From: Labilithrix sp.
Lineage (GTDB): Bacteria; Myxococcota_A; Polyangia; Polyangiales; Polyangiaceae
Assembly: GCA_019637105.1 (NCBI GenBank)
Contig: JAHBWF010000035.1
Span: 1 to 58,264 of the forward strand
Length of the DNA: 58,264 nt
Direction: 5' to 3'
Within the stretch, counting starts at the first letter, position 1. Each line of letters starts with the position of its first letter. Shown in pieces: positions 17,707 to 26,000 of this stretch. The notes under the pieces are model-generated. The model was not told the origin of the DNA and made no database searches. It saw only the letters and a list, made by a program, of their open reading frames with translations. Both the position numbers and the translations under genes were made by a program.

Positions 17707-19425
17707 ATGGGCGGAACGAACAGGTCGCGCGGCCTCACGTGCTCGCGGGGAGCAAGCAGAGAGTCTGCGCTTGCCACCTCGAAGGGTCACCTCCGACGAC
17801 GCTCGGCGACCCGCGGCGCGTCGGGGGTCGCCGCCGTCGCGCGCGCGCTCGGCCTCGCGATGGGGGTGGGCGCTTTGTCGCTCGCGGCGTCGGGCTGCCG
17901 CGTCAGCGAGTCGGACGTGAAGCGGTGGGAGACGACGCAGCGCGGCCCCCACAAGCTCGTCGCCGTCATCACGCACGACAAGTACCCGATCGAGCTGCGC
18001 ACCGAGGCGGCGATGTCCCTCATCCGGATGCCCGCGCGCGGCGGCGTCCGTCACGGCATCAAGATCCTCGTCGAGCGTTACAAGAACGAAGACGGCGAAG
18101 AGCGCGAAGGCGCGCTCGGGCAGCTCTCCGAGGAGACGCGCCGGCAGCTCGTCGACCGGCTCGTGCCGCAGATCGTCGAGCAGCTCAAGCCCCCTCCCCC
18201 GGCGCGGACGCCGGACGGCCGCCTGCCGCCGGACCTCACCGTCCCCTACAAGGACGCGGGCTTCGCGCTGCTCATCCACGAGCCGCCGCTCGTCTCGAAC
18301 GAGGCGACGAAGGCCGAGCTCAGGACCGCGCTGATGCACTGGGCGCAGACCGGCTTCGAGGACCGGGTCGAGAACGGCTCGCAGCAGTACGGCCTCGAGC
18401 AGATGATGCGCACGCTGGGCTCGGAGAGCGTCAAGATCCTCCCCGGGCTCGTGAACGAGAACACGGCGCGGATCGACCGCATCGCCTCGCTCATCCACGA
18501 CATCGGGGACGAGCCGACCAAGCTCGAGATGTCGAAGGCGCTCGTCGCCCTCGCCGACAAGTACGGCTCGAAGGAGTGGCTCGAGGCGCAGACGAAGATC
18601 GTCAAGGAGCACAACGCCAAGAACAACGTGACGGCCGACGACACGCAGGTCGCGGCGCAGGTCGACAAGATCCAGGAGCGCCGGCTCACGGAAGAGGTCT
18701 TCCCGGCGATGAAGAAGATCGCCGGCCGCCCCTCGGTCGAGTGGCTCATCAAGTACTCGGGCGGCGCCGACAAGCCCGCGGAGCGCCGGAAGCTCGCGCT
18801 CGCCGCGCTCGAGGGCAACCTCGACAAGAACAACAAGGACGAGCTCGAGCGGATCTTCGCCATCGCGAGGAACAACGACTCTCCGGACGCCGTCCGCGAC
18901 GGCGCGTTCCGGCGCATGGGCGAGTTCCCGAAGGAGTGGTTCGTCCCGAAGCTCTACACGCTCCACGACCCGCCGAAGTGGAAGGTCCGCTGGGTCGCGT
19001 TCGAGATCGTCCTGTCGACGATGACCGTCAAGCAGATCCCCGAGTTCATGGGGCACCTGCCGAAGACGTCGGCGACGAAGATGGGCATGACCGAGCCCCT
19101 CTCCTACGCCGCGGTCGTCCGGGACAAGATGGAGGGCGAGCCGAAGGCCAAGCTCGACACCCTCCTCCCCTACCTGAACAGCAAGGACCTCGGCCCGAAG
19201 CTCGTGGCGCTGAGCTGGTTTTGGGCCGGCAAGAAGGAGGACGTCCACCACGTCCAGCCGCTCGCCGAGGACGGCGCCCTGCTCCCGAAATGCGAGAAGG
19301 AAGACGAGTGCTCCTGGGAGTGCGACGTCCCGAAGGCCGGAAACCCGAAGGAGACGGAGCCGAAGGAGCTCAAAACGGTAGGAGACTTCGTCAAACACTG
19401 TCTCATCCCCAACATGGATAAGTGA
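17707..19425 (+). CDS. HEAT-like repeat lipoprotein
   Basis: About 572 residues, probable lipoprotein (lipobox ASGC after GVGALSLAA). Start chosen at ATG 17707 because GAGGGAACGG lies just upstream; ATG 17680 is an alternative. Either start leaves an unusually long basic N-region before the hydrophobic stretch. The mature protein is almost wholly helical with repeated segments of Leu-rich, charged helices (TKLEMSKALVALADKYGSKEW, RRKLALAALEGNLDK, AVRDGAFRRMGEFPKEWF, WKVRWVAFEIVLSTM), like HEAT or ARM scaffolds. The C-terminus has a Cys cluster (PKCEKEDECSWECDVPK). No enzyme motif; a periplasmic scaffold role is inference. Its head is close to the divergent ftsK; terminators follow its stop. 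Confidence 0.75.
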   Translation: MGGTNRSRGLTCSRGASRESALATSKGHLRRRSATRGASGVAAVARALGLAMGVGALSLAASGCRVSESDVKRWETTQRGPHKLVAVITHDKYPIELRTEAAMSLIRMPARGGVRHGIKILVERYKNEDGEEREGALGQLSEETRRQLVDRLVPQIVEQLKPPPPARTPDGRLPPDLTVPYKDAGFALLIHEPPLVSNEATKAELRTALMHWAQTGFEDRVENGSQQYGLEQMMRTLGSESVKILPGLVNENTARIDRIASLIHDIGDEPTKLEMSKALVALADKYGSKEWLEAQTKIVKEHNAKNNVTADDTQVAAQVDKIQERRLTEEVFPAMKKIAGRPSVEWLIKYSGGADKPAERRKLALAALEGNLDKNNKDELERIFAIARNNDSPDAVRDGAFRRMGEFPKEWFVPKLYTLHDPPKWKVRWVAFEIVLSTMTVKQIPEFMGHLPKTSATKMGMTEPLSYAAVVRDKMEGEPKAKLDTLLPYLNSKDLGPKLVALSWFWAGKKEDVHHVQPLAEDGALLPKCEKEDECSWECDVPKAGNPKETEPKELKTVGDFVKHCLIPNMDK

Positions 19426-19428
19426 CCC

Positions 19429-19447
19429 GCCCGAGCTCGCCTCGGGC
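19429..19447 (+). terminator. Hairpin directly after the HEAT-like gene
   Basis: Perfect 7-bp stem GCCCGAG/CTCGGGC with a 5-nt loop, starting four bases after the TGA at 19425 and followed by CTCTTGTGCTT. The position fits a rho-independent terminator, although the T-tract is poor. Confidence 0.5.
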
Positions 19448-19468
19448 CTCTTGTGCTTGGCGCTTCGT

Positions 19469-19496
19469 CAAGTCGTGGTTCTCGGAACCCGACTTG
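19469..19496 (+). terminator. Long hairpin with AT-rich tail
   Basis: Stem of 7 bp (CAAGTCG/CGACTTG) plus an inner 5 bp (GGTTC/GAACC) with one bulged T and a 3-nt loop, followed by the AT-rich TGCAATAATTTTCC. It is the strongest hairpin in this stretch, and the tail is unusual for such GC-rich DNA. Either the main terminator of the HEAT-like gene or a leader structure of the FHA gene starting at 19565. Confidence 0.5.
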
Positions 19497-19564
19497 TGCA
19501 ATAATTTTCCAAGACGGTCTCCTGACGGCGATCGTCATTCGATGAGGCACCGCCGAACGACGCG

Positions 19565-20365
19565 ATGAGCTCGGATCCCAACAAGAAGAGCGCTCGAACC
19601 TTCCAGTGCAGGGACATGCTCTGGGAGACGTTCGAGCAGATGGCGCGCGAGCTCGAATGCAGCGTCGACTACCTCATCAACGAGGCGATGAAGCAGTACG
19701 CCCGCCAGCGCAGCTACGGGCAGCGCACGCCCTACCCCGCCGGCGGCGGGCGCGGCGCGGAGAGCGGCGCGGGCGGAGGCTACGCGAGCGCGCCCCCGCC
19801 GATGCCCCCGCCGCAGTCGCTGCGCGGCGGCGGCGGGATGCCTTCCCGCGGCCAGGGCGGGCTCCCGCCTCCGCCGGCGCGCGGCGGCGGGCTCCCCGCG
19901 CCTCCGCCTCCCCCGCGCGGCATGGGCGGCATGGCGCCTCCGCCGCGGATGGGCGGCGCGGGCTCGATGCGCTCGCAGCCTCCGAGCGCTCCGCGGAGCG
20001 CGCCCCCGCCGATCCCGGGCGGGCGCAGCTCCGGCTCGATGCCCCCGATCCCGGGCGGCGGCTTCAACGGCGGCCTCTCGGCGGGCTCGGCGCTGAGCAT
20101 CATCTACCAGGGCGAGAAGCACGGCATCTCGAAGGACCGCTTCGTGATCGGGCGCGGCAAACAGTCGAGCGACCTGACGCTGAAGGACCCGAACGTCTCG
20201 CGCCAGCACGCGATGATCGAGTACCAGAACGGCGTCTACTTCATGGTCGACATGGGCTCGACCAACGGCGTCGAGTACAACGGCCAGCGCATCGCGCGGA
20301 AGCAGATCGCCGAGGGCGACGTCTTCCGCATCTGCGATCACGATCTCCGCTTCACGTACCGCTGA
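19565..20365 (+). CDS. FHA-domain protein with RHH-like N-terminus
   Basis: 266 residues in three parts. Residues about 8-50 (RTFQCRDMLWETFEQMARE, then LECSVDYLINEAMKQYARQ) resemble a ribbon-helix-helix DNA-binding fold: a short strand then two helices. A Pro/Gly/Met-rich disordered linker spans about 55-175. The last about 90 residues are a forkhead-associated phosphothreonine-binding domain: RFVIGRGKQSSDLTL, VSRQHAMIEY, DMGSTNGVEYNG and DVFRICDHDLRF, with the Arg, Ser, His and Asn of the binding site in place. It could bring kinase-phosphorylated partners to DNA (inference). The GTG of the next gene follows 7 bases after the stop, so co-transcription is likely. Confidence 0.82.
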   Translation: MSSDPNKKSARTFQCRDMLWETFEQMARELECSVDYLINEAMKQYARQRSYGQRTPYPAGGGRGAESGAGGGYASAPPPMPPPQSLRGGGGMPSRGQGGLPPPPARGGGLPAPPPPPRGMGGMAPPPRMGGAGSMRSQPPSAPRSAPPPIPGGRSSGSMPPIPGGGFNGGLSAGSALSIIYQGEKHGISKDRFVIGRGKQSSDLTLKDPNVSRQHAMIEYQNGVYFMVDMGSTNGVEYNGQRIARKQIAEGDVFRICDHDLRFTYR

Positions 20366-20372
20366 GGCGCGC

Positions 20373-21308
20373 GTGAAGGTCGCCGTCCTCGGCGCGGGCG
20401 CGCTCGGGAGCGTCTACGGGGCGCGCCTCGCGCTGCGCGGGCAGGTCGACGTCACGTTCGTCGTCCGCCCGGCGCGCGTGGCCTCGACCGAGCCGATCGT
20501 CGTCGAGGCGGTCCGCGGCGATCGGCGCGAGGTCGTCGAGGCGCCGTCGCGCGCGGACGCCGTCCCCCCCGACGCCGACGTGCTCCTCGTCGCGGTCGGG
20601 ACCTGTGACCTCGACGCGTCGACCGTTCCGCTCACGACGAGCGAGGCGCCGATCGTCGTCCTGACGCCGATGCTGCCGCCGGACTGGGCGCGCATGCGGG
20701 CGACGTTCGGCGAGCGCGTCCTCGCCGCGATGCCGAACGTCGTCGCGTACATGCGCGAGGACGGCGTCGTCCGCTACTGGACGCCGCCGGCTCCGACCAA
20801 GATCGACGAGCCCCGCGCCGGGAGCGCCGGCGCCGACGCGGTCCGCGAGCTCGCGGGGGCGCTCTCGCGCGCGGGCCTCCGCGGGCGACTCGAGCTCGGC
20901 GTCCACGAGAAGAACCCGGCGACGACCGTGTGCTTCATCGCGATCGGGATGGCGCTCTCGCTCGCGGGGAGCATCGCGGCGCTCGTCGACGACGAGCCGC
21001 TCCTCTCGCTGGCGACGCGCGCGTGCCGCGAGGGCGTGCGCCTGTCGCGGCGCATCGGTGCGCCGGAGCCGTGGGCGCCGCTCGCGCCCGCGCTGGCGGC
21101 TCCCTGGGCGCTCCGCGCGTGGCTCGGCGCGCTCGTCCGGCTCTCGCCCGAGGCCGCGTTCTACGCCGAGGAGCACTTCGGCCGGAAGCTCAGGGAGCAG
21201 CACCGGGCGATGATCCGCTCGATGATCGAGCTCGCCCGCGACCACGCGCTCCCGCGCGACGCGCTCGAAGAGCTCGGGCGCCGCCTCGAGGCCGCCCCGC
21301 CGCCCTGA
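20373..21308 (+). CDS. Ketopantoate reductase-like (ApbA/PanE family) protein
   Basis: 311-residue NAD(P)-dependent oxidoreductase of the ketopantoate reductase family, GTG start. The N-terminal Rossmann fold shows GAGALGSVYGARLA. The C-terminal half is helical, as in 6-phosphogluconate-dehydrogenase-like folds. The canonical family segment KLLxNxxxNPL around the catalytic Lys is replaced by HEKNPATTVCFIAIGMAL, so true PanE activity (ketopantoate to pantoate) is doubtful and I give no symbol. It lies 7 bases after the FHA gene and 130 bases before the Fe-S protein, with no other pantothenate genes nearby. Confidence 0.7.
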   Translation: MKVAVLGAGALGSVYGARLALRGQVDVTFVVRPARVASTEPIVVEAVRGDRREVVEAPSRADAVPPDADVLLVAVGTCDLDASTVPLTTSEAPIVVLTPMLPPDWARMRATFGERVLAAMPNVVAYMREDGVVRYWTPPAPTKIDEPRAGSAGADAVRELAGALSRAGLRGRLELGVHEKNPATTVCFIAIGMALSLAGSIAALVDDEPLLSLATRACREGVRLSRRIGAPEPWAPLAPALAAPWALRAWLGALVRLSPEAAFYAEEHFGRKLREQHRAMIRSMIELARDHALPRDALEELGRRLEAAPPP

Positions 21309-21438
21309 CGCGCAGATCGGCCGGTGGCGTCGTGGGCCGAGCGCCCGGCGCGAGGCGAGCGCTCCGGGCGTGCGCCAAAGCTCCGCGCGCGCCGAGGCCC
21401 CCAGCTCGCGCTCGACGGTCGGCCACGGGCCCTCGATA

Positions 21439-22623
21439 ATGCGCGGGATGGCCCGCCCCGACGATCGACCGCTCCGGCGGCTGCCGCAGCTCACGCCACG
21501 GAAGGCCACGCTGGAGCGCTGCGTCTTCTGCCCGAAGCTGTGCCGGAGCGCGTGCCCCGTGTCGAACGCCGAGCCGCGCGAGACGCTGACGCCGTGGGGC
21601 AAGATGAGCATGGCCTACTTCGTCGCGAACGAGAGCGTCGCGCTCGCGCCGTCGTTCGCCGCGCCGGCGTGGGCGTGCACCGGGTGCTTCGGCTGCCGCG
21701 AGCACTGCGATCACCACAACGACGTCACGGGGACGCTCTTCGCGGCGCGGAGCGCGCTGGCCCAGGCGGGCGAGATCCCCGCGCCGGCGCGCCGCGTGCT
21801 CGACCGGTTCGCCGAGCGCGCGGCGGCGCTCGGGAAGGTCGCGGCGGATCCCCGCGTTGGCTCGTCGGTGGATGCGAACGCGCGCGTCGCGGTCCTCGTC
21901 GGCTGCGAGCACGCGCGGCGGGGCACGGAGGCCGGCGCCGACACGGTGCGCGCCACGGCGCGGCTCGTCGGCGACAAGGTCGCGCTGGTGGACGTCTGCT
22001 GCGGCGCGCCCCTCCTCTACGCCGGCGATCACGACGGCTTCGTCCGACAGGGCGCGCGGATCGCCCGGGCGCTCGAGGGCCGCGAGCGCGTGATCGTCGG
22101 AGACGCCGGGTGCGCCGCCGCCCTCCGCGTCCACCACGCCGCCGCCGGCGTGACCATGCCGGCGCCGGTCGAGCACTTCTCGGAGCTCGCGGCGCGTGAG
22201 CTCGGCAAGCTCGGCCGCCTCGACGGCGCGCTCGGCGACGGCCCCGTACGCTGGCACGATCCCTGTCAGCTCGGCCGCGGGCTCGGCGTCTACGAGGCGC
22301 CGCGGCAGGTGCTCTCTCGCGCGCTCGGCCGCGCGCCCGACGAGTTCGAGCGGCGCCGGGCCGACGGCCGCTGCTCCGGCGCCGGCGGGCTCTTGCCGCT
22401 GACGATGCCCGACGTCGCGCGCGGCATCGCCGAGGAGCGCGTCGCCGATCACGAGCGCTCGGGCGGCGGCACCGTCGTCACCGCGTGCGCGTCGAGCCTG
22501 CGCTCCCTCCGGAAGAGCGGCGCGCGCGTGCTCGATCTCGCGACCGTCGTCATGCGCGCGCTCGACGCCGCGGAGGGCGCGCGCGATCCGCGGGCGGCTC
22601 CGCCCGGAGCCGGCGGGACCTAG
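21439..22623 (+). CDS. (Fe-S)-binding oxidoreductase subunit, GlpC/HdrD-like
   Basis: About 394 residues, soluble. Two N-terminal ferredoxin-type clusters are visible: CVFCPKLCRSACP and CTGCFGCREHC, enough ligands for two [4Fe-4S] centres. The C-terminal half carries two CCG-type repeats as in heterodisulfide reductase, glycolate oxidase GlcF and GlpC: LVGCEHARRG with VDVCCGAP, and HDPCQLGRG with GRCSGAGG and VTACASS. The second repeat is degenerate, since CCG became CSG. ATGs at 21439 and 21448 are both possible starts. The next gene, a histidine kinase, begins 6 bases after the stop, suggesting an operon that links electron transfer and signalling (inference). Its redox partner is not in the window. 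Confidence 0.8.
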   Translation: MRGMARPDDRPLRRLPQLTPRKATLERCVFCPKLCRSACPVSNAEPRETLTPWGKMSMAYFVANESVALAPSFAAPAWACTGCFGCREHCDHHNDVTGTLFAARSALAQAGEIPAPARRVLDRFAERAAALGKVAADPRVGSSVDANARVAVLVGCEHARRGTEAGADTVRATARLVGDKVALVDVCCGAPLLYAGDHDGFVRQGARIARALEGRERVIVGDAGCAAALRVHHAAAGVTMPAPVEHFSELAARELGKLGRLDGALGDGPVRWHDPCQLGRGLGVYEAPRQVLSRALGRAPDEFERRRADGRCSGAGGLLPLTMPDVARGIAEERVADHERSGGGTVVTACASSLRSLRKSGARVLDLATVVMRALDAAEGARDPRAAPPGAGGT

Positions 22624-22629
22624 TCGTTC

Positions 22630-24213
22630 ATGAGCCCGCGCGCGTCGCTCCCGCCGGACGTGAAGCCGAGCAAGACGCTCGCGACGCGCATCCTCGTCTC
22701 GTTCGCCGTCACGCTGCTCGCGTTCGCGGTGACGGTCGGCTTCACCGTCGCCGCGCAGAAGCGCGCCGCCGAGGACAGCGAGGAGCTCACCGACGGCTTC
22801 GTGCCGGTCGCGCTCAAGCTCGGGCGCCTCCGCGCGATCCAGTCGACCCTCGCGTCGATCGTCGACGGCATCCCCGACGAGAAGAGCCCGCAGTCGACGC
22901 TCGACATCCTGAAGACGCTCGACGGCGAGCGCCGCCTGATGTTCGAGGAGACGCGCGCGGCGATGCAGAACGAGCTCCGCTCGCTCGGGAGCGACGAGAC
23001 GCGTCAGCTCGCGCTCGTGCTCACCGGCGAGCTCGACGCGGCGGCGGCCGAGTGGGCCGGCGACCGCGAGGCGCGCGACCGCGTCTTCGCCGCGCTCGAA
23101 GAGGGCGACCGAGACGTGATCAACCGCGACCTGCTCGCCCTCGGCGCGATGGAGCACGCCGCGGACAAGCGCCTCCGCGCGCTGGCGGACCACGTCGAGA
23201 CGTCGATGAAGAGCCTCTCCGATGCGGCGCGCGCGCGCGAGGAGCGCGCCGTCGTGGAGCTGGCCCTGCTCGCCGCGCTCACGCTCGCGGTCGGCGTCGG
23301 CGTCTCGATCCACACCCGGCGGCTCCTCGGTCCGCTCGAGCGCGTCACCCAACGCGCCAAGGCCGTCGCGCGCGGGGACCTGACCCCCCAGCCGACGGAG
23401 CGCACCGACGACGAGATCGGCGAGCTCGCCGCGGCCTTCGAGCGGATGGTCGCCGCGGTCGCGAAGGCGCAGAACCGGGCGGTCGCGAACGAGCGGCTCG
23501 CGGCGATCGGCAAGATGGCCGCGCACGTCACGCACGAGATCAGGAACCCGCTCTCTTCGATCGGCCTCAACATCGAGCTGCTCGAGGAGAACCTCGTCGA
23601 GGCCGGCGCCTCGGGCGAGCCGCTGACGCTGCTCCAGGCGATCACCCGCGAGGTGCAGCGGCTCGAGCACCTCTCGGAGGAGTACCTCCGCGTCGCGCGC
23701 CTCCCGCAGCCGCGGATGGAGTCCGAGGACCTCGCCGCGAAGGTGCGCGAGATCGCCCTGTTCGCCAAGCCCGAGATGGATCGCGCCGGGCTCGCCCTCG
23801 AGCTCGACCTCGAGGACGACATCCCGCTCGTCTCGTTCGACGAGGGTCAGATCCGCCAGGCGATCCTCAACGTGCTCCGCAACGCCCGCGAGGCGATGAC
23901 GGACGGCGGCACCATCCGCGTCTACGTGCGCGCCGAGGGCATGAGCGTGGTCGTCGGCGTGGACGACGAGGGCGGCGGCATCCCGGAGGACGTCCGCTCG
24001 CGCATCTTCGATCCCTTCTTCTCGACGAAGGGCGAGGGCACGGGCCTCGGGCTCGCCATCACGCGCCAGATCGTCGAGGCGCACGGCGGCTCGATCGCCG
24101 TCGAGCCGCGCGAGGACAAGGGGACGAGCTTCCGCCTCCTGCTCCCGATCGCGCCGCCGCGCAGCTCAGGGCCGCACAGCCTCGCGCCCTCGAGCGCGGC
24201 GCGCCCCCTCTGA
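22630..24213 (+). CDS. Membrane sensor histidine kinase (HAMP)
   Basis: 527-residue two-component sensor. One membrane helix lies near residues 20-40 (ILVSFAVTLLAFAVTVGF) and a second near 210-232 (LALLAALTLAVGVGVSI), enclosing a helical periplasmic domain of about 170 residues. A HAMP domain follows (RRLLGPLERVTQRAKAVARG). HisKA has the phospho-acceptor His near residue 302 in HEIRNPL, and HATPase_c has NVLRNAREAM, DEGGGI, FDPFFSTKG and GTGLGLAI. All catalytic boxes are intact. No response regulator gene is adjacent, so it is an orphan. Probably co-transcribed with the Fe-S protein 6 bases upstream. Confidence 0.92.
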   Translation: MSPRASLPPDVKPSKTLATRILVSFAVTLLAFAVTVGFTVAAQKRAAEDSEELTDGFVPVALKLGRLRAIQSTLASIVDGIPDEKSPQSTLDILKTLDGERRLMFEETRAAMQNELRSLGSDETRQLALVLTGELDAAAAEWAGDREARDRVFAALEEGDRDVINRDLLALGAMEHAADKRLRALADHVETSMKSLSDAARAREERAVVELALLAALTLAVGVGVSIHTRRLLGPLERVTQRAKAVARGDLTPQPTERTDDEIGELAAAFERMVAAVAKAQNRAVANERLAAIGKMAAHVTHEIRNPLSSIGLNIELLEENLVEAGASGEPLTLLQAITREVQRLEHLSEEYLRVARLPQPRMESEDLAAKVREIALFAKPEMDRAGLALELDLEDDIPLVSFDEGQIRQAILNVLRNAREAMTDGGTIRVYVRAEGMSVVVGVDDEGGGIPEDVRSRIFDPFFSTKGEGTGLGLAITRQIVEAHGGSIAVEPREDKGTSFRLLLPIAPPRSSGPHSLAPSSAARPL

Positions 24214-24380
24214 CGGCCTCGAGAGCTCGTCGACGCCGATCGCCGCTCGGTGCTCCCACGCCGGACCGGCACACGACCGGCGGACCGGCGTCGGGCGAGC
24301 GAGCGGTGGCGCCTCGGGCCACGTTCGTACGCGATCCGTCCTTCAGGCTCGCCGCTCGAGGTACGCTGGCCGGGTATTCG

Positions 24381-25430
24381 ATGCTCGTACGGTCCCTTCC
24401 AGCGCGGCTCGCGCTCGCCACCTGCTTCGGCGGCGCCCTCGTCGCGGGCGGCGCGCGCGCCGAGACGCCGGTCACCTCCGCGCTGAGCTGGGTCCGGCTC
24501 CCGGGCGCGGAGTCGTGCATCACGACGCCGGAGCTCGGCGAGCGCGTGGAGAAGCACCTCGGGAGGCCGGTTTTGATGTCGCCGAGCGTGGCGGACGTGT
24601 CGATCGAGGGGCGCGTCGCGAGGACCGAGGCCGGCGGCACGCGGTACAAGGCCATCGTGGGCGGGACCCGCCGCGACGGGAGGTCGATCGGCACGCGCGA
24701 GATCACCTCGTCGACGTCCGACTGCCGCTCGCTCGACGACGGGCTGGTGCTCGTCATCGCGCTGATGATCGATCCGAACGCGCACACGCCGGCGCGACCC
24801 GAGCCGGCTCCGCCTCCCGCGAGCCCGTCGGTCGTGACGCGCGAGATCGTGCGCGAGCGGGTCATCGTCCGCGAGCTCGACCTTGAACGGAGCCCGCCCC
24901 GGGCGTCGCCGTGGCTCGTCCAGGGGGCGCTCACGGGCGCGGCCTCGATCGCCCGCCTGCCGGGGGTCGCGCCCGCCGCCGGCCTCGCGCTCCGGGCCGG
25001 GCCGAGCCGCCTCGTCGCGTTCGAGCTCTCGCTCGGCGCGGTCCCGTCGCAGACGCTCTCGGTCGGATCGCGCGCGGTGGACTACACCCTGCTCGAAGGC
25101 GGCCTCGCGATCTGCCCCACGGCGGGCCTCGGCGCGCGGGTGGAGGTCGGCGGTTGCGCGGGCGTTCGCCTGGGAGCGATCCGGACGCGGGGGCGTCGTT
25201 TCGAGACGGACAACGACGTCGATCGCGGCCTCGCCGACGTCGCCGCCGGGCCGCGCCTGACGGTGAAGCTCGCCGGGCCCGTGTTCGCGCTCGCGTCGGT
25301 GAGCGCGCTCCTCCCGCTGGTGCGGCAGGAGACGACCGTGCGGGACGCGGGCGCGCTCGTCGTGGTCGATCGGCGCGCTCCGCTCGGCGGCGAGGTGGGC
25401 CTCGGCGCTGGGATCCATTTTTCTCCGTAA
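24381..25430 (+). CDS. Secreted barrel-like protein, second ECF cassette
   Basis: 349 residues, first gene of the second barrel/sigma/TPR cassette. Signal peptide MLVRSLPARLALATCFGGAL ending at ARA near residue 27. The mature N-terminal domain has Cys at ESCITTPELGERV and TSDCRSLDD, then VLVIALMID, the same layout as the protein at 9518-10627. After a Pro linker and charged segment (VTREIVRERVIVREL) comes a Gly-rich amphipathic-strand region (AAGLALRAGPSRLVAFELS, CAGVRLGAIRTRG, GAGIHFSP at the end) typical of an outer-membrane barrel. The TAA stop directly abuts the ATG of the sigma factor gene. No named family recognised; an envelope sensor role is inferred. Confidence 0.65.
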   Translation: MLVRSLPARLALATCFGGALVAGGARAETPVTSALSWVRLPGAESCITTPELGERVEKHLGRPVLMSPSVADVSIEGRVARTEAGGTRYKAIVGGTRRDGRSIGTREITSSTSDCRSLDDGLVLVIALMIDPNAHTPARPEPAPPPASPSVVTREIVRERVIVRELDLERSPPRASPWLVQGALTGAASIARLPGVAPAAGLALRAGPSRLVAFELSLGAVPSQTLSVGSRAVDYTLLEGGLAICPTAGLGARVEVGGCAGVRLGAIRTRGRRFETDNDVDRGLADVAAGPRLTVKLAGPVFALASVSALLPLVRQETTVRDAGALVVVDRRAPLGGEVGLGAGIHFSP

Positions 25431-26000
25431 ATGAGCCCGCCCGACGCCATCACCAGGGATGTGCTGCTCGTGACCTCGGAGCCGCCCGCCGCGACGCGCT
25501 TCGCCGACCTCTACGTCGAGCACGCGTCGTTCGTGTGGCGGACGATGCGGCGACTCGGCGTGCGCGCCGCCGACGTCGAAGACACCTGCCAGGAGGTGTT
25601 CCTCGTCGTCCACGCGAAGCTCGCCGAGTTCCGAGGCGGATCGATGCGCGCGTGGATCTTCGCGATCGCCGCGCGAGTCGCCTCCGACTACCGCAAGCGC
25701 GCGTTCGTCCGCCGCGAGGCCGTAGGGGAGGAGCTGCCCGAGGCGTCGGTGCCCGAGGCGCAGACGGCCACCGTCGCGCGCGCCCAGGCGCTGGCGTTGC
25801 TCGACGCCATTCTCGCGGGCCTCGACGACGACAAGCGAGCGGTCTTCTTGTTGTTCGAGCTCGAGCAGATGCCGATGCAGGAGGTCGCGGCGGCGGTCGG
25901 CTGTCCGCTCCAGACGGCGTACACGAGGCTCCACGCGGCGCGCGAGCAGGTCAACGCGGCGATCGGGCGCTGGAAGAAGAGAGGAGGAGCGCGGTCATGA
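25431..26000 (+). CDS. ECF-type RNA polymerase sigma factor, second copy
   Basis: 189-residue ECF sigma factor whose ATG immediately follows the TAA of the barrel gene. Region 2: FVWRTMRRLGVRAADVED, then CQEVFLVVHAKLAEFRGG and WIFAIAARVASDYRKR. Region 4: LFELEQMPMQEVAAAVG then CPLQTAYTRLHAAREQV. Alignment by eye with the sigma factor at 8826-9521 is good (FVWR/NVWR, QEVFLVV/QDLFLVV, FELEQMPMQEVA/YELEQMTMQEIA), so the two are paralogues. The stop overlaps the start of the TPR-like gene (ATGA, 25997-26000). Confidence 0.87.
   Translation: MSPPDAITRDVLLVTSEPPAATRFADLYVEHASFVWRTMRRLGVRAADVEDTCQEVFLVVHAKLAEFRGGSMRAWIFAIAARVASDYRKRAFVRREAVGEELPEASVPEAQTATVARAQALALLDAILAGLDDDKRAVFLLFELEQMPMQEVAAAVGCPLQTAYTRLHAAREQVNAAIGRWKKRGGARS

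Noticed and set aside
14392-19398. A 1668-codon open frame on the minus strand, and a 1598-codon frame (12870-17666) on the plus strand
   Set aside because: Both are shadow frames created by very high GC: they lie antisense or out of frame to ftsK, the sigma factor and the HEAT-like gene, and have Arg/Pro-rich content without domains.
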